This document shows, piece after piece, positions 42,918 through 52,474 of a DNA stretch of 64,000 nt. The stretch is from Pseudomonadota bacterium (lineage in GTDB: Bacteria > Pseudomonadota > Gammaproteobacteria > UBA9214): the NCBI GenBank assembly GCA_041395565.1, contig JAWLAI010000003.1, positions 372,001 to 436,000 on the forward strand, in the 5' to 3' direction. The notes under the pieces were generated by a model. It did no database searches, was not told the DNA's origin, and saw only the letters and a list, made by a program, of their open reading frames with translations. Every line of letters begins with the position of its first letter. Position 1 is the first letter of the stretch. Position numbers and translations under genes: made by a program.

Positions 42918-45900
42918 ATGATTAGTCCGCTACGCAAAATCATGTCGGCGCTGTGCGACCTGAAGCTGGGCGCGAAGATCTTCATAGGCATCGGGATCTG
43001 CGCGGTTGTCATCTGCATACAGGGCTATCAGTTTCAGCACAGGCTGGCCGGTGTCAACCGGCATTCGTCCGTGATAGTGACGGAGCTGCAGCCGGCGCTG
43101 CTCTATGCCAGCAGTCTCAGCGAGAAGCTCAATCAGGGCGCGATGGCGCTGGGCTACTACCTGATGAGCCGGGACGAGGGCTATCTAAAGACCTACCGGG
43201 ATGACGTGCGCACGAGTCTATCCATACTCGAGAACCTGCGCGGTTCGCGGGCGCTGGTTGCCGACCCTGAGCGGCGCAGGCAGCTGGAAGATGTGGCCAG
43301 CAATCTGGCCCGTTTCGCAGCCTACGAATCCGAGGTGGCCGGTATGGCCAGGGATAGCGGCAAGACCTCGCAGCAGTACGCCACGGACAGCATGAATCCC
43401 CTGGTACGGGAAATATCGGAGCTCATGAGCCAGCTGGTGTTCGACGAGGCCGCGGAACAGTCCGCCGGTCCGGAGCGCAAGCAGTTGCTGGCCGATTTCG
43501 GCGGACTGCGCCATGCCTGGACGAGCCTTAATAACGAGCTGCGCCTGTTCCTGGCGTTCCAGGCGTCGGAGGCCAGGGAAAACATGGTGCTGTATCGGGA
43601 GGCGCTCGATGCCGCATTCGAGCGGGTCGCCGCGCAGCAGCGGTTGCTCACCTTCGAGGAGCAGCACACGCTGGAACAAATCCGGGAGAAGCTCCCGGTC
43701 TACAGGGATTACCTGGCGGAACTCGTAACCATTCACGCGGACGAGCGGTGGCGTGTCGGGGCGGTGATGATAAGGACCGAGCTGGCGCCGTTGCTGCAGT
43801 TGCTCACTCACGAGATCAGCGCGCTCGTGCAGGATTTGGAACACCTGATCGAGCATTCGGCTGCCAGCGTCAGTCAGGCTCACTTCACCGGGCAGCGGGC
43901 GATTCTGCACAGTACGCTGGTCACCCTGCTGGTCATGATCGCCGTGGGTTGGATTCTGGCGCGCAACCTGTCGGGCTCGCTCATGCGGGCGGTACGGGCA
44001 GCGGACGCGATCGCCGGCGGCAACCTGTCCGGCCGGATCGGGACCGGGCGGCGGGACGAGGCGGGCATGCTCCTGCAGTCGCTCGACACCATGCAGACGA
44101 GGCTGCGGGAGAGCCTCGAGAACGAACGTACAACCGCCGCTGCAAGCAACCGGATCAGGCAGGCGCTGGACAATGCCACCAACAACATCCTGCTGGTGGA
44201 CGAGAACTACGACATCATATATGTGAACAACGCGATGCGCGAATTCGCGCGGACTGCAGAGCAGGACTTCCGTTCGAGTATCCGCGACTTCAGGGCGGAC
44301 CGTCTGCTGGGCGCCAGCATCGACGCCTTCCACCGCAATCCGGCGCACGTACGCAAGCTGCTGTCGAGCGTGAACGACGCGGTCACCGCAGAGTTCAGGG
44401 TGGGAGGCCGCCATATCCGCGTGATTGCAACGCCGGTGTTCGATGACCAGGGCAGGCGTATCGGCGCCATGGCTGAATTGCTCGACCAGACGCAGGAGAA
44501 TGCCATTCGCCAGGAAATCGGGGACATCGTTGCCTGTGCCATGTCCGGCGACCTGAGCCGGCGCATCAGGATGGAGGACAAGGAAGGCTTTTTCGCGACA
44601 CTCAGCGACGGCATCAACAACCTCGTGCGGATCAGCGAGAATGTTATCAATGCAACCGTCGCGGTACTCGGCGCCATGGCGCGCGGCGACCTGACCCGCT
44701 CCATCCAGGGCGACTATCAAGGTACCTTCGGACAACTAAAGGACAATGCCAATGCAACCATCGTCAAGCTGACGGAGGTGCTCGGCAAGATCAGGATCAG
44801 TGCCGACACGGTCAAGAGCGGATCCCAGGAGATCGCGCGCGGTAACAACAACCTGCTGTCGCGCAGCCAGGAGCAGACCGCAAGCCTGCGCGAGACGGCA
44901 GCGAGCATGGAGACGATGACGACCACCGTGCGTCAGAACGCACACAACGCTCAGTGTGCGAACGAGCTCGCGGCCAGCGCGCGCGACCAGGCCGAGCAGG
45001 GCGGTGACGTGGTCGGCAATGCCGTCACGGCAATGGGCGAGATTACGACCGCCTCTCGCAAGATTGCGGACATCATCGGCGTGATCGACGAGATCGCCTT
45101 CCAGACCAACCTACTGGCGCTGAACGCGGCGGTGGAGGCGGCGCGGGCTGGCGACCAGGGGCGTGGTTTCGCCGTGGTGGCGAGCGAGGTGCGCAACCTG
45201 GCGGGCCGCAGCGCGACGGCGGCACAGGAGATCAAGGCGCTGATCGAGGACAGCGTGGCCAAGGTCGATGAAGGATCGCAACTGGTGAACGCGTCCGGGA
45301 AGACCCTGGGCGAGATCGTGGTGGCGGTAAAAAAGGTCAGCGACATTATCGCGGAAATCGCCGCAGCCAGCGCGGAACAGTCCATCGGCATAGAGCAGGT
45401 CAATCGGGCCGTGACCCAGATGGACCAGATGACCCAGCAGAGCGCAGCACTGGTCGAGGAGGCCGCGAACGCGAGCGGTGTGATGGGTGAAGAAGCCGAA
45501 GGATTGCACCAGCTGGTCAGCTTCTTCGTCACGGATGATTCGGCCGGTGGCAAGGACGTTGCTGAACGGCGTTCGGGCACGCGCCCCTGGGCCCAGTCAG
45601 GCAACAGGCTGTCCGCGCTCGATGAAAAGATGGATTTTTCAGCGGCCAGGCTCAAGCACCTGAACTGGAAATCCCAGCTCAGATCCTTCCTCGACGGCAA
45701 GAAATCCATGACCGTGGCTGAGGCGGTGTCCGAGCGTGACTGTGACCTGGGCAAATGGCTGTACTCGTCCGGGCTGGGTCACTACGGCCATTTGCCGGAG
45801 ATGAGTGCGCTGGAGGCGGAACACTGCGCCCTGCATGCCACGGTCAAGAACGCGATCAGGCTGAAACAGGCCGGCAAGCTCGCTGCGGCAGAGCAAGAGT

Positions 45901-46046
45901 ACACCCGCCTGGAACAGCTCTCGGGGCGGATCGTCGACCTGTTGCACCGGGTCGAGGACCATGTGGAAGGCGAATCGAACCAGCCAAAGTCCACAGGTGC
46001 GCACACGGATTCCGGCGGTAACGGCGAGATGTGGGCGGAATTCTAG
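42918..46046 (+). CDS. Chemoreceptor with large sensor, PAS, HAMP and C-terminal CZB domain
   Basis: 1042 residues. TM1 about 19-38; periplasmic helical sensor of about 295 residues; TM2 about 336-355; HAMP; PAS at about 418-530 (ILLVDENYDIIYVNNAMREF); then two HAMP-like segments (AMSGDLSRRI, AMARGDLTRSIQGDYQG). The signalling hairpin tip is near 725 (DEIAFQTNLLALNAAVEAAR). After it comes a chemoreceptor zinc-binding domain with His914, Cys942, His969 and His973 in the 3His-1Cys arrangement. The protein ends EMWAEF, a W-x-x-F tail like the CheR/CheB tethering pentapeptide, although neither enzyme is encoded here. Its sensor is paralogous to that of the receptor at 48718. Confidence 0.94.
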   Translation: MISPLRKIMSALCDLKLGAKIFIGIGICAVVICIQGYQFQHRLAGVNRHSSVIVTELQPALLYASSLSEKLNQGAMALGYYLMSRDEGYLKTYRDDVRTSLSILENLRGSRALVADPERRRQLEDVASNLARFAAYESEVAGMARDSGKTSQQYATDSMNPLVREISELMSQLVFDEAAEQSAGPERKQLLADFGGLRHAWTSLNNELRLFLAFQASEARENMVLYREALDAAFERVAAQQRLLTFEEQHTLEQIREKLPVYRDYLAELVTIHADERWRVGAVMIRTELAPLLQLLTHEISALVQDLEHLIEHSAASVSQAHFTGQRAILHSTLVTLLVMIAVGWILARNLSGSLMRAVRAADAIAGGNLSGRIGTGRRDEAGMLLQSLDTMQTRLRESLENERTTAAASNRIRQALDNATNNILLVDENYDIIYVNNAMREFARTAEQDFRSSIRDFRADRLLGASIDAFHRNPAHVRKLLSSVNDAVTAEFRVGGRHIRVIATPVFDDQGRRIGAMAELLDQTQENAIRQEIGDIVACAMSGDLSRRIRMEDKEGFFATLSDGINNLVRISENVINATVAVLGAMARGDLTRSIQGDYQGTFGQLKDNANATIVKLTEVLGKIRISADTVKSGSQEIARGNNNLLSRSQEQTASLRETAASMETMTTTVRQNAHNAQCANELAASARDQAEQGGDVVGNAVTAMGEITTASRKIADIIGVIDEIAFQTNLLALNAAVEAARAGDQGRGFAVVASEVRNLAGRSATAAQEIKALIEDSVAKVDEGSQLVNASGKTLGEIVVAVKKVSDIIAEIAAASAEQSIGIEQVNRAVTQMDQMTQQSAALVEEAANASGVMGEEAEGLHQLVSFFVTDDSAGGKDVAERRSGTRPWAQSGNRLSALDEKMDFSAARLKHLNWKSQLRSFLDGKKSMTVAEAVSERDCDLGKWLYSSGLGHYGHLPEMSALEAEHCALHATVKNAIRLKQAGKLAAAEQEYTRLEQLSGRIVDLLHRVEDHVEGESNQPKSTGAHTDSGGNGEMWAEF

Positions 46047-46117
46047 CTGCGAGTGAAACGCGGGCCCGGACGGCGCGTACAGACAGGGAAGTGCAGTACT
46101 GTTCAGGAGGAACAGCG

Positions 46118-48466
46118 ATGAAGAGAAATCTACCGGTTACGGACAATGAAGTTCACATGAAGGACGGCGAGTTCATTGTCTCGACGACGGATCTCAAAGG
46201 CATCATAACCAGCGTCAATCGAACCTTCGTCGAGATCAGCGGATTCACCGAGGCTGAGCTGCTGGGCAGGAACCACAACATCGTCAGGCATCCGGATATG
46301 CCGGCGGCGGCGTTCCAGAACCTGTGGGATACGGTCAAGGCGGACAAGCCCTGGTCGGGATACGTTAAGAATCGCTGTAAGAACGGTGATTTCTACTGGG
46401 TCAACGCCAATGTGACGCCGATCCGCGAGGGTGGGCGGACGACCGGCTACATGTCGGTGCGAACCCGGCCCGCGCGCGAGGAGATCGAGGCCGCCGCGGC
46501 GCTCTACCGGCAGATCAATACCGGGAAGGCAAAGCTGGCGCCATCTCCGGCTGCCAGGGTCGTCGGTTTCCTGAACAACTTCGGCATCATGAACTGGATG
46601 TACGGCTTTGCCGGCCTGGCGCTGGCGATGATGGGCTCCGGCCTGTACCTGGCCTGGGCGCAGACCCGCTTCGAGCTGATGGCCATGGCCTTTGCCGCAG
46701 CGGCATGCTCGGTGGTCGTCGGTGCCCACCTGCTGGGGCGACACCTGGTGCGACCGATCCGGACAGCCAGCCGCGCACTCGGCCAGATGGCGGAAAGTCA
46801 CTTTTCCGACTGGGTGGCGACCGGGCGGGATGATGAGGCAGGTCTCATGCTGCAGAACCTCAAGTCCGCACAGATACGGCTGGGCTGCAACGTGAACGAG
46901 ACGCATATCGTGGCCACCGAGGTCGGCCGCATCAAGCGGGCGCTCGATACCGCGGGCGCGAACGTGATGATAGCGGACCAGGATTACAACATCATCTACA
47001 TCAACGATTCGCTCACCAAACTGTTGCGTCACTATGAAGCAGATATCCGCACGGTGCTGCCGGAGTTCAGCGTCGATTCGATCCAGGGCAGCAGCATGGA
47101 TATTTTCCACAAGGATCCGGCGCACCAGCGTGCGCTGCTCGACGGCATGACGGCTACCGTCGAGGCGGAGGTCGAGATTGGTGATTGTCACATGCAAATA
47201 TCCGCCAACCCGATCGTCGACGGCAGCGGCAGGCGCGTCGGCACCGTGGCCGAATGGCGTGACCGTTACCAGGAGGTGGTCGTCGGTAACGAGATGCAGG
47301 GTATCGTGCAGGCCGCGCAGCGCGGCGACCTCAGTCAGCGTATCGACGTCGCCGGCAAGGACGGCTTCATCCTGGGGCTGAGTGAAGGCATCAATAACCT
47401 GCTGCAGGTCAGCGAGCAGGTCATCAACGACACTGTCGGTGTGCTCGGCGCAATGTCGCGCGGCGATCTGACGCACACCATTACCACGGGATACCAGGGT
47501 ACGTTCGGCCAGTTGAAGGACGATGCGAACGCGACGATCTCCAAGCTGACCGAGGTGCTCGGCGAGATCCGTGCAAGCGCGGACACGGTGCTGCATGTGT
47601 CACACGAGATTGCGCAGGGCAACAGCAATCTGAGTCAGCGCACCGAGGCGCAGGCCTCGAGCCTCGAGCAGACCGCATCGAGCATGGAAGAGATGACCTC
47701 CACGGTGCGGCAGAACGCGGAAAACGCGCGGCGGGCCAGCCAATTGGCAAGTGGCGCCCGCGATCAGGCCGAGCAGGGTGGCGGCGTGGTCGGCAATGCC
47801 GTCACGGCAATGGGTGAAATCACCGGCGCGTCGCGCAAGATCGCGGACATCATCGGCGTGATCGACGAGATCGCCTTCCAGACCAACCTGCTGGCACTGA
47901 ACGCGGCGGTGGAGGCGGCGCGTGCGGGCGACCAGGGCCGCGGTTTCGCCGTGGTGGCGAGCGAGGTGCGTAACCTGGCGGGCCGCAGTGCGACGGCAGC
48001 GAAGGAGATCAAGGAGCTGATCGAGGACAGCGTGGTCAAGGTCGACGAGGGTTCGCAGCTCGTGAACGCCTCGGGCGAGATGCTGGGCGAGATCGTGCGC
48101 TCGGTGAAGGAAGTGAGTGACATCATCGCCGAAATAGCGGCGGCAAGCGAGGAGCAGTCGGATGGCATCGAGCAGGTGAACAAGGCGATCGCGCAAATGG
48201 ACGAGATGACGCAGCAGAATGCGGCACTGGTCGAGGAGGCGGCGGCCGCCAGCGAGGCGATGGGTGAACAGGCGGAGAGCCTGAACAAGCTGGTGGGTTT
48301 CTTCCAGACCGGCGCTGCAGGCGCCGTGGCGAGTGAGCGTCGTGCTGCGGACCGGCCGTGGAGCCGGCCGCAGGCAGCGCCGGCAGTGCGGCGGCCGCTG
48401 CCGCGTCAGGCGACCGGGACCCATGGGGCAGTCGGTGCGGAGGGTGACGAATGGCAGGAATTCTAA
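46118..48466 (+). CDS. Aer-type PAS chemoreceptor
   Basis: 782 residues with AGGAGG 7 bases before ATG 46118. The N-terminal PAS (about 10-120) has the Aer pattern TDLKGIITSVNRTFVEISGF, NIVRHPDMPAAAFQNLW and RCKNGDFYWVNANV, suggesting FAD-based redox or oxygen sensing. Two adjacent membrane segments lie about 160-205 with almost no periplasmic loop. HAMP, a second PAS (about 285-390), further HAMP-like segments and the methyl-accepting signalling domain follow. It ends DEWQEF, another W-x-x-F tail. The hairpin region is nearly identical at DNA level to that of the receptor before it. An energy-taxis role is inferred. Confidence 0.94.
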   Translation: MKRNLPVTDNEVHMKDGEFIVSTTDLKGIITSVNRTFVEISGFTEAELLGRNHNIVRHPDMPAAAFQNLWDTVKADKPWSGYVKNRCKNGDFYWVNANVTPIREGGRTTGYMSVRTRPAREEIEAAAALYRQINTGKAKLAPSPAARVVGFLNNFGIMNWMYGFAGLALAMMGSGLYLAWAQTRFELMAMAFAAAACSVVVGAHLLGRHLVRPIRTASRALGQMAESHFSDWVATGRDDEAGLMLQNLKSAQIRLGCNVNETHIVATEVGRIKRALDTAGANVMIADQDYNIIYINDSLTKLLRHYEADIRTVLPEFSVDSIQGSSMDIFHKDPAHQRALLDGMTATVEAEVEIGDCHMQISANPIVDGSGRRVGTVAEWRDRYQEVVVGNEMQGIVQAAQRGDLSQRIDVAGKDGFILGLSEGINNLLQVSEQVINDTVGVLGAMSRGDLTHTITTGYQGTFGQLKDDANATISKLTEVLGEIRASADTVLHVSHEIAQGNSNLSQRTEAQASSLEQTASSMEEMTSTVRQNAENARRASQLASGARDQAEQGGGVVGNAVTAMGEITGASRKIADIIGVIDEIAFQTNLLALNAAVEAARAGDQGRGFAVVASEVRNLAGRSATAAKEIKELIEDSVVKVDEGSQLVNASGEMLGEIVRSVKEVSDIIAEIAAASEEQSDGIEQVNKAIAQMDEMTQQNAALVEEAAAASEAMGEQAESLNKLVGFFQTGAAGAVASERRAADRPWSRPQAAPAVRRPLPRQATGTHGAVGAEGDEWQEF

Positions 48467-48627
48467 GGCAGGATCCACCCGTGGACAACGCGGCTAGGGA
48501 TCCGGTCGCGGCGCACAGCGGTGCGGACGACGCTGCGGTGCTGACGCGTCTTGATGAAGCACAGACCGTACCGGCAGTCGCAGCGACACTGGTTGAACTG
48601 CTGGCCGGAATGGCGGGGAGCCTGTGA
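48451..48627 (+). CDS. Possible small protein between receptor genes
   Basis: 58 codons starting MAGILRQDPPVDNAARDP, overlapping the 3' end of the Aer-type receptor by 16 bases and ending TLVELLAGMAGSL. Codon use is compatible with coding, and it would fill most of the 250-base gap before the next receptor. There is no clear ribosome-binding site and no recognised family, so it may be fortuitous. Confidence 0.22.
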   Translation: MAGILRQDPPVDNAARDPVAAHSGADDAAVLTRLDEAQTVPAVAATLVELLAGMAGSL

Positions 48628-48717
48628 CATGAGCAGTGCCGGGCATGCCACGGCTTGGTGCGTGAACCGGTGTCGCGGTGCATGCGGCTGCGGGAGTGTA
48701 TGGAGTGGGGGACGGTG

Positions 48718-51444
48718 ATGCGGAGGCCGGGCAATCTGCTTGCGGGTATGTCCCTGCGCAGCAAGCTGCTGGGCAGCTTTGCCTTTGTCGTGCTGCTGAT
48801 GGTCGCGCAGGGCATCAATTCGCTGGGCAAGCTCGCCGTGATCAACGGCAAGATCGAGAGTGTCGTGGGTGAGTTGCAACCCGCGCTGCTGACCGCGCGC
48901 AAGCTGTCGGAGGAGCTGAAGCAGGCTTCGGCAGCGCTCGGTTTCTATCTGTTGAGCAAGGAGGACATGCACAAAGATGCCTACCAGGCCGGGTTGCAGA
49001 AAATCGCGGGTACGGTTGCGAGTCTCGAACGGCTGCCGGTCATGCGCGCCCGGCAAGACAGTATGCAGCTGTTGCACGAAATCGGCGCCGAGCTGGAACG
49101 CTTCGCCAGTTACCGTGAGCGGCTGGTGGAACTGGTCGAGGTGGAAGGCAGGAATATACCGGCCATGGAATACGCCAGTCGCAACGTCAATCCGCTGGCC
49201 AGGGAGATTTCGCAGCTGTTGACCCAGATGATCCTCGATGAAGAGGATCAGGCGGCCACCGTCGAGCGCAAGCGGATCCTGGCGGATCTCAACAATCTGC
49301 GCTATGCATGGTCGAATCTCATGAACGAGATGCGGTTGTTCCTGGCATTCCGTGCGCCTGCGGCGCGGGAGAACATGGCGTTGTACCAGGGCAGCGTGCA
49401 GGGTCAGCTGATCAAGGTGCAGGCATGGGGGGAGGCGCTGTCATTCGAGCAGGCAGATGCGCTCGCGCAGGTCGAGGCAAGATTCGCCGACTTCGACAAA
49501 CATCTGGATGCGCTCATCGGACTGCATGAGAGCGACAAATGGCGCATGGATGCATGGATGATCCGCAACCAGATCAACCCGATCCTGGATGCGATCAGCG
49601 GCCGGGTCGATGCACTGGTGGAGCAGCTGGAAGCGGCCGGACGGCAGTCCAACCGGGAAGTGCAGGCCATCTATCACAGCGAGCGCAACGTTGTCTTGCT
49701 CAGCAGCTTCGCCGCCCTTGGAGTCTCTTGCCTGCTGGGCTGGGCACTGATCAGGAATGTACTGCGGCAGCTGGGAGCGGATCCCAGTCGGCTTGAAGCC
49801 ATTGCCGAGGGTATCGCGAGCGGCAATCTGGACAATGACAGGGAGCATGCCGGCAAAACAGTAACGGGGGTCTATTCCAGTATCCGGCTCATGCAGGACA
49901 ACCTGCGCGGGATGCTCGCATCGGAGCGCGAAGCGGCGGCAGTCAATGCCCGCATCCGTGCGGCGCTCGACAACGTCAGCGGCAATGTGATCATCGTGAA
50001 TCCCGAGCATCGGGTGATCTATATGAATGCAGCTGCCGCGGCGCTGCTGCGGGGTGCCGAGGCCGCCATCCGCCGCGAATTCCCGGAATTCCGCGCCGCC
50101 AACCTGGTCGGTAACCGCAGCGATCTGCTGAATGCTGACGGTGCCTCCTATCGCCGCCTGATCGATGGACTGACCACCAGCCATACGGAGGATATCGCCG
50201 TTGGCGGAATGTCGTTACGCCTTACCTACAATCCGGTGCGCGACGAACACGGTGGGCGCATGGGTACCGCGATAGAAATCGTGGATCGTACCCAGTCGGT
50301 CGCCACGGAGGAGGAGGTGCAGGCCGTGGTCGCCGCGGCGATGGCGGGTGATCTCGGCCGTCGCATATCGCTTGCAGGCAAGGACGGTTTCTTCGCGAGT
50401 CTGAGCGCCACGGTCAACAGTCTGGTCACGGTCAGCGAATGCGTCATTCAGGATACCGTCCGTGCGATCGGCGCCATGTCGCGCGGGGACCTGTCTGTCC
50501 GGATCGAGTCCGATTGCCGGGGTACCTTCGGCGAGCTGCGGGACAATACCAATACAAGTATCGACAGGATTACCGATATATTAGGCAGGATTAAGGACAG
50601 TGCGCAGCTGGTATCACGGGCTTCCAGGGAAATTGCGCATGGTAACAACAACCTGTCGCACCGTACCGAGGAGCAGGCCGCCACCCTGCAGCAGACGACG
50701 GCAAGCATGGATGTCATCACCCGGACGGTGAACCGGAATACGGCCAGCGCCCAGCAGGCCAGCCTGGTATCCAGCGAGGTCCGTACCCAGGCCGAAGCCA
50801 GCGGTGCCGTCTCGGCGCGGGCAATCGGCGCCATGTCCGACATCAGCGCTTCGAGCCAGGAAATGGCCGCCATCGTCGGTGTCATCGACGATATCGCTTT
50901 CCAGACGAACCTGTTGGCCCTCAATGCGGCGGTGGAGGCGGCGCGTGCCGGTGACCAGGGCCGCGGCTTTGCCGTGGTCGCCAGCGAGGTACGCAACCTG
51001 GCGGGCCGCAGTGCGAGCGCGGCACGTGAAATAAAGGAACTAATCGAGGACAGCGTGCGCCGGGTAGACGAGGGCGCCAGGCTGGTGGGCGAGGCCGGCG
51101 CCGCGCTCGACAGGATCATCGGCGCGGTGAAGCAGGTCGGTGACATCATCGACGATATCGCCGCAGGCAGCGGCGAGCAGGCCGAAAGCATCGCCAGTAT
51201 CGGCCGGATGGTCGTCCAGATGGGCGAGATGACGCAGCAGAATGCCGCGTTGGTGGAACAGGCGGCCGCGGCCAGCGAGGTCATGGACGAGCAGGCGCAG
51301 AATCTGAATCTGCTGGTCGATTACTTCACGACCGCAGGGCAGGCCGCGCCGTCGTCACGGGAAGGATCCGGGTCGCAGACGCCGGAAGATCACGGGGTGG
51401 CCGGTGCCGCCGCTGCGAGCGGCTGGCGGCAGGCCGCCGGATAG
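48718..51444 (+). CDS. Chemoreceptor with large periplasmic sensor and PAS
   Basis: 908 residues from ATG 48718 (GGGGG upstream); in-frame ATG 48700 and TTG 48655 are alternatives. TM1 is about 14-33, the helical periplasmic region about 34-320, TM2 about 322-345. The sensor resembles that of the receptor at 42918: GELQPALLTARKLSEELKQA here against TELQPALLYASSLSEKLNQG there. HAMP, PAS (VIIVNPEHRVIYMNAAAAAL) and a methyl-accepting domain (DDIAFQTNLLALNAAVEAAR) follow. Unlike its neighbours it has no zinc-binding domain and no W-x-x-F tail; it ends in a Gly/Ala/Ser-rich stretch. Confidence 0.93.
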   Translation: MRRPGNLLAGMSLRSKLLGSFAFVVLLMVAQGINSLGKLAVINGKIESVVGELQPALLTARKLSEELKQASAALGFYLLSKEDMHKDAYQAGLQKIAGTVASLERLPVMRARQDSMQLLHEIGAELERFASYRERLVELVEVEGRNIPAMEYASRNVNPLAREISQLLTQMILDEEDQAATVERKRILADLNNLRYAWSNLMNEMRLFLAFRAPAARENMALYQGSVQGQLIKVQAWGEALSFEQADALAQVEARFADFDKHLDALIGLHESDKWRMDAWMIRNQINPILDAISGRVDALVEQLEAAGRQSNREVQAIYHSERNVVLLSSFAALGVSCLLGWALIRNVLRQLGADPSRLEAIAEGIASGNLDNDREHAGKTVTGVYSSIRLMQDNLRGMLASEREAAAVNARIRAALDNVSGNVIIVNPEHRVIYMNAAAAALLRGAEAAIRREFPEFRAANLVGNRSDLLNADGASYRRLIDGLTTSHTEDIAVGGMSLRLTYNPVRDEHGGRMGTAIEIVDRTQSVATEEEVQAVVAAAMAGDLGRRISLAGKDGFFASLSATVNSLVTVSECVIQDTVRAIGAMSRGDLSVRIESDCRGTFGELRDNTNTSIDRITDILGRIKDSAQLVSRASREIAHGNNNLSHRTEEQAATLQQTTASMDVITRTVNRNTASAQQASLVSSEVRTQAEASGAVSARAIGAMSDISASSQEMAAIVGVIDDIAFQTNLLALNAAVEAARAGDQGRGFAVVASEVRNLAGRSASAAREIKELIEDSVRRVDEGARLVGEAGAALDRIIGAVKQVGDIIDDIAAGSGEQAESIASIGRMVVQMGEMTQQNAALVEQAAAASEVMDEQAQNLNLLVDYFTTAGQAAPSSREGSGSQTPEDHGVAGAAAASGWRQAAG

Positions 51445-51472
51445 GACATTCAAGGACGAACTGGAGACAGCC

Positions 51473-51772
51473 ATGCAACATGAACCGGATACAGGCAGCG
51501 GTACTATCGTGCTGGACGAGAGTCTGTGCGTTGACGAGGCGGGCAAGTTCCATGCGCGGCTGCGTGCGATCAGTAGCGGACGGGACGTCACCCTGGACGG
51601 GTCCAGGGTGACGCTGATCGATACCTCCGGCCTGCAACTGTTGGCGGCATTGTCGCGGCAGGTGCGTGAGCAGGGTCACAGGCTGGTATGGGTTTCGCCC
51701 TCCAGCGTTCTCGTCAACACGGCGCGCTTGACCGGACTGTCGGCGTTGCTCGGGCTTGAGGTCGCCGGCTGA
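51473..51772 (+). CDS. STAS-domain protein
   Basis: 99 residues with GGAG upstream of ATG 51473. A lone STAS (anti-sigma-antagonist) domain: VTLDGSRVTLIDTSGLQLLAAL with Ser52 in the position phosphorylated in SpoIIAA-type proteins, then HRLVWVSPSSVLVNTARLTGL. Such proteins occur in many chemotaxis clusters of Proteobacteria with unknown role; they might scaffold or link phospho-signalling to arrays. It lies between the third receptor and the CheZ-like gene. Confidence 0.88.
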   Translation: MQHEPDTGSGTIVLDESLCVDEAGKFHARLRAISSGRDVTLDGSRVTLIDTSGLQLLAALSRQVREQGHRLVWVSPSSVLVNTARLTGLSALLGLEVAG

Positions 51773-51804
51773 GTGCCACTGGCGCAGGTAACGATACGGG
51801 GCAG

Positions 51805-52362
51805 ATGATGACCGAGAGCGGCAGACCGGCAGCATCCGGCACCACGATGCCAGCCGATGACACGCGTGAGACGGCACGGGTGCTGGAGATCGCGGCAGTC
51901 CAGATAGAAACGACGTTGCGAGAATCCGATATGGCGATCGAGGAGATGATCGGCGCGATCACGGCGATGGTTGCCGGCATCAAGGGTATGACGCAGCAGC
52001 TGGACCAGGACGAACACCGGGGCGTGACATGCCCCGCCGGGCCGTATCTCAGGGAAGCCTGCCAGCAGGCGGAGCAGAACATGCAAAAAGCGGTGGTGGC
52101 CTTCCAGTTCTATGACCGCCTGACGCAGCGTATCTCGCACGTGCGCGAGAACCTCGAATCGCTGGTCAAGGTGATCCGGTCGCCGTCACCGGAACACCCG
52201 AAGCTGTGGGAGCAGCTGCAGCAGCGCGCCCGTTCCGTCTATAGCCTGGAGCAGGAAAGGCAGATGTACAACGCACTAATCAGCGGGCTCTCGGCTGCCG
52301 ATGTCATCGAGACCGATACTGGCGGCGGCCAGGACATCAAGTCCGATATCGAACTGTTCTGA
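51805..52362 (+). CDS. CheZ-like chemotaxis protein, putative CheY-P phosphatase
   Basis: 185 residues, helical throughout (first of two adjacent ATGs). A long antiparallel pair of helices is predicted around FQFYDRLTQRISHVRENLES. Within it Asp104 and Gln108 are spaced D-x3-Q, as are the active Asp143 and Gln147 in E. coli CheZ (DLTGQ). The protein ends DIKSDIELF after a flexible Gly-rich linker, as CheZ ends in a short CheY-binding helix. Overall similarity to E. coli CheZ is low and the length is shorter, so phosphatase activity is a hypothesis. It sits between the STAS gene and cheD. Confidence 0.7.
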   Translation: MMTESGRPAASGTTMPADDTRETARVLEIAAVQIETTLRESDMAIEEMIGAITAMVAGIKGMTQQLDQDEHRGVTCPAGPYLREACQQAEQNMQKAVVAFQFYDRLTQRISHVRENLESLVKVIRSPSPEHPKLWEQLQQRARSVYSLEQERQMYNALISGLSAADVIETDTGGGQDIKSDIELF

Positions 52363-52474
52363 AAACGATGCATAGGCAGTGGAAGAAACCAATGACGACC
52401 AGAATGACCGACAGATCGCGGGGTGATGCAGGCCGCTGTCACGATGGCGCGGCTGTCCGCGGGGAGCGCGCATA

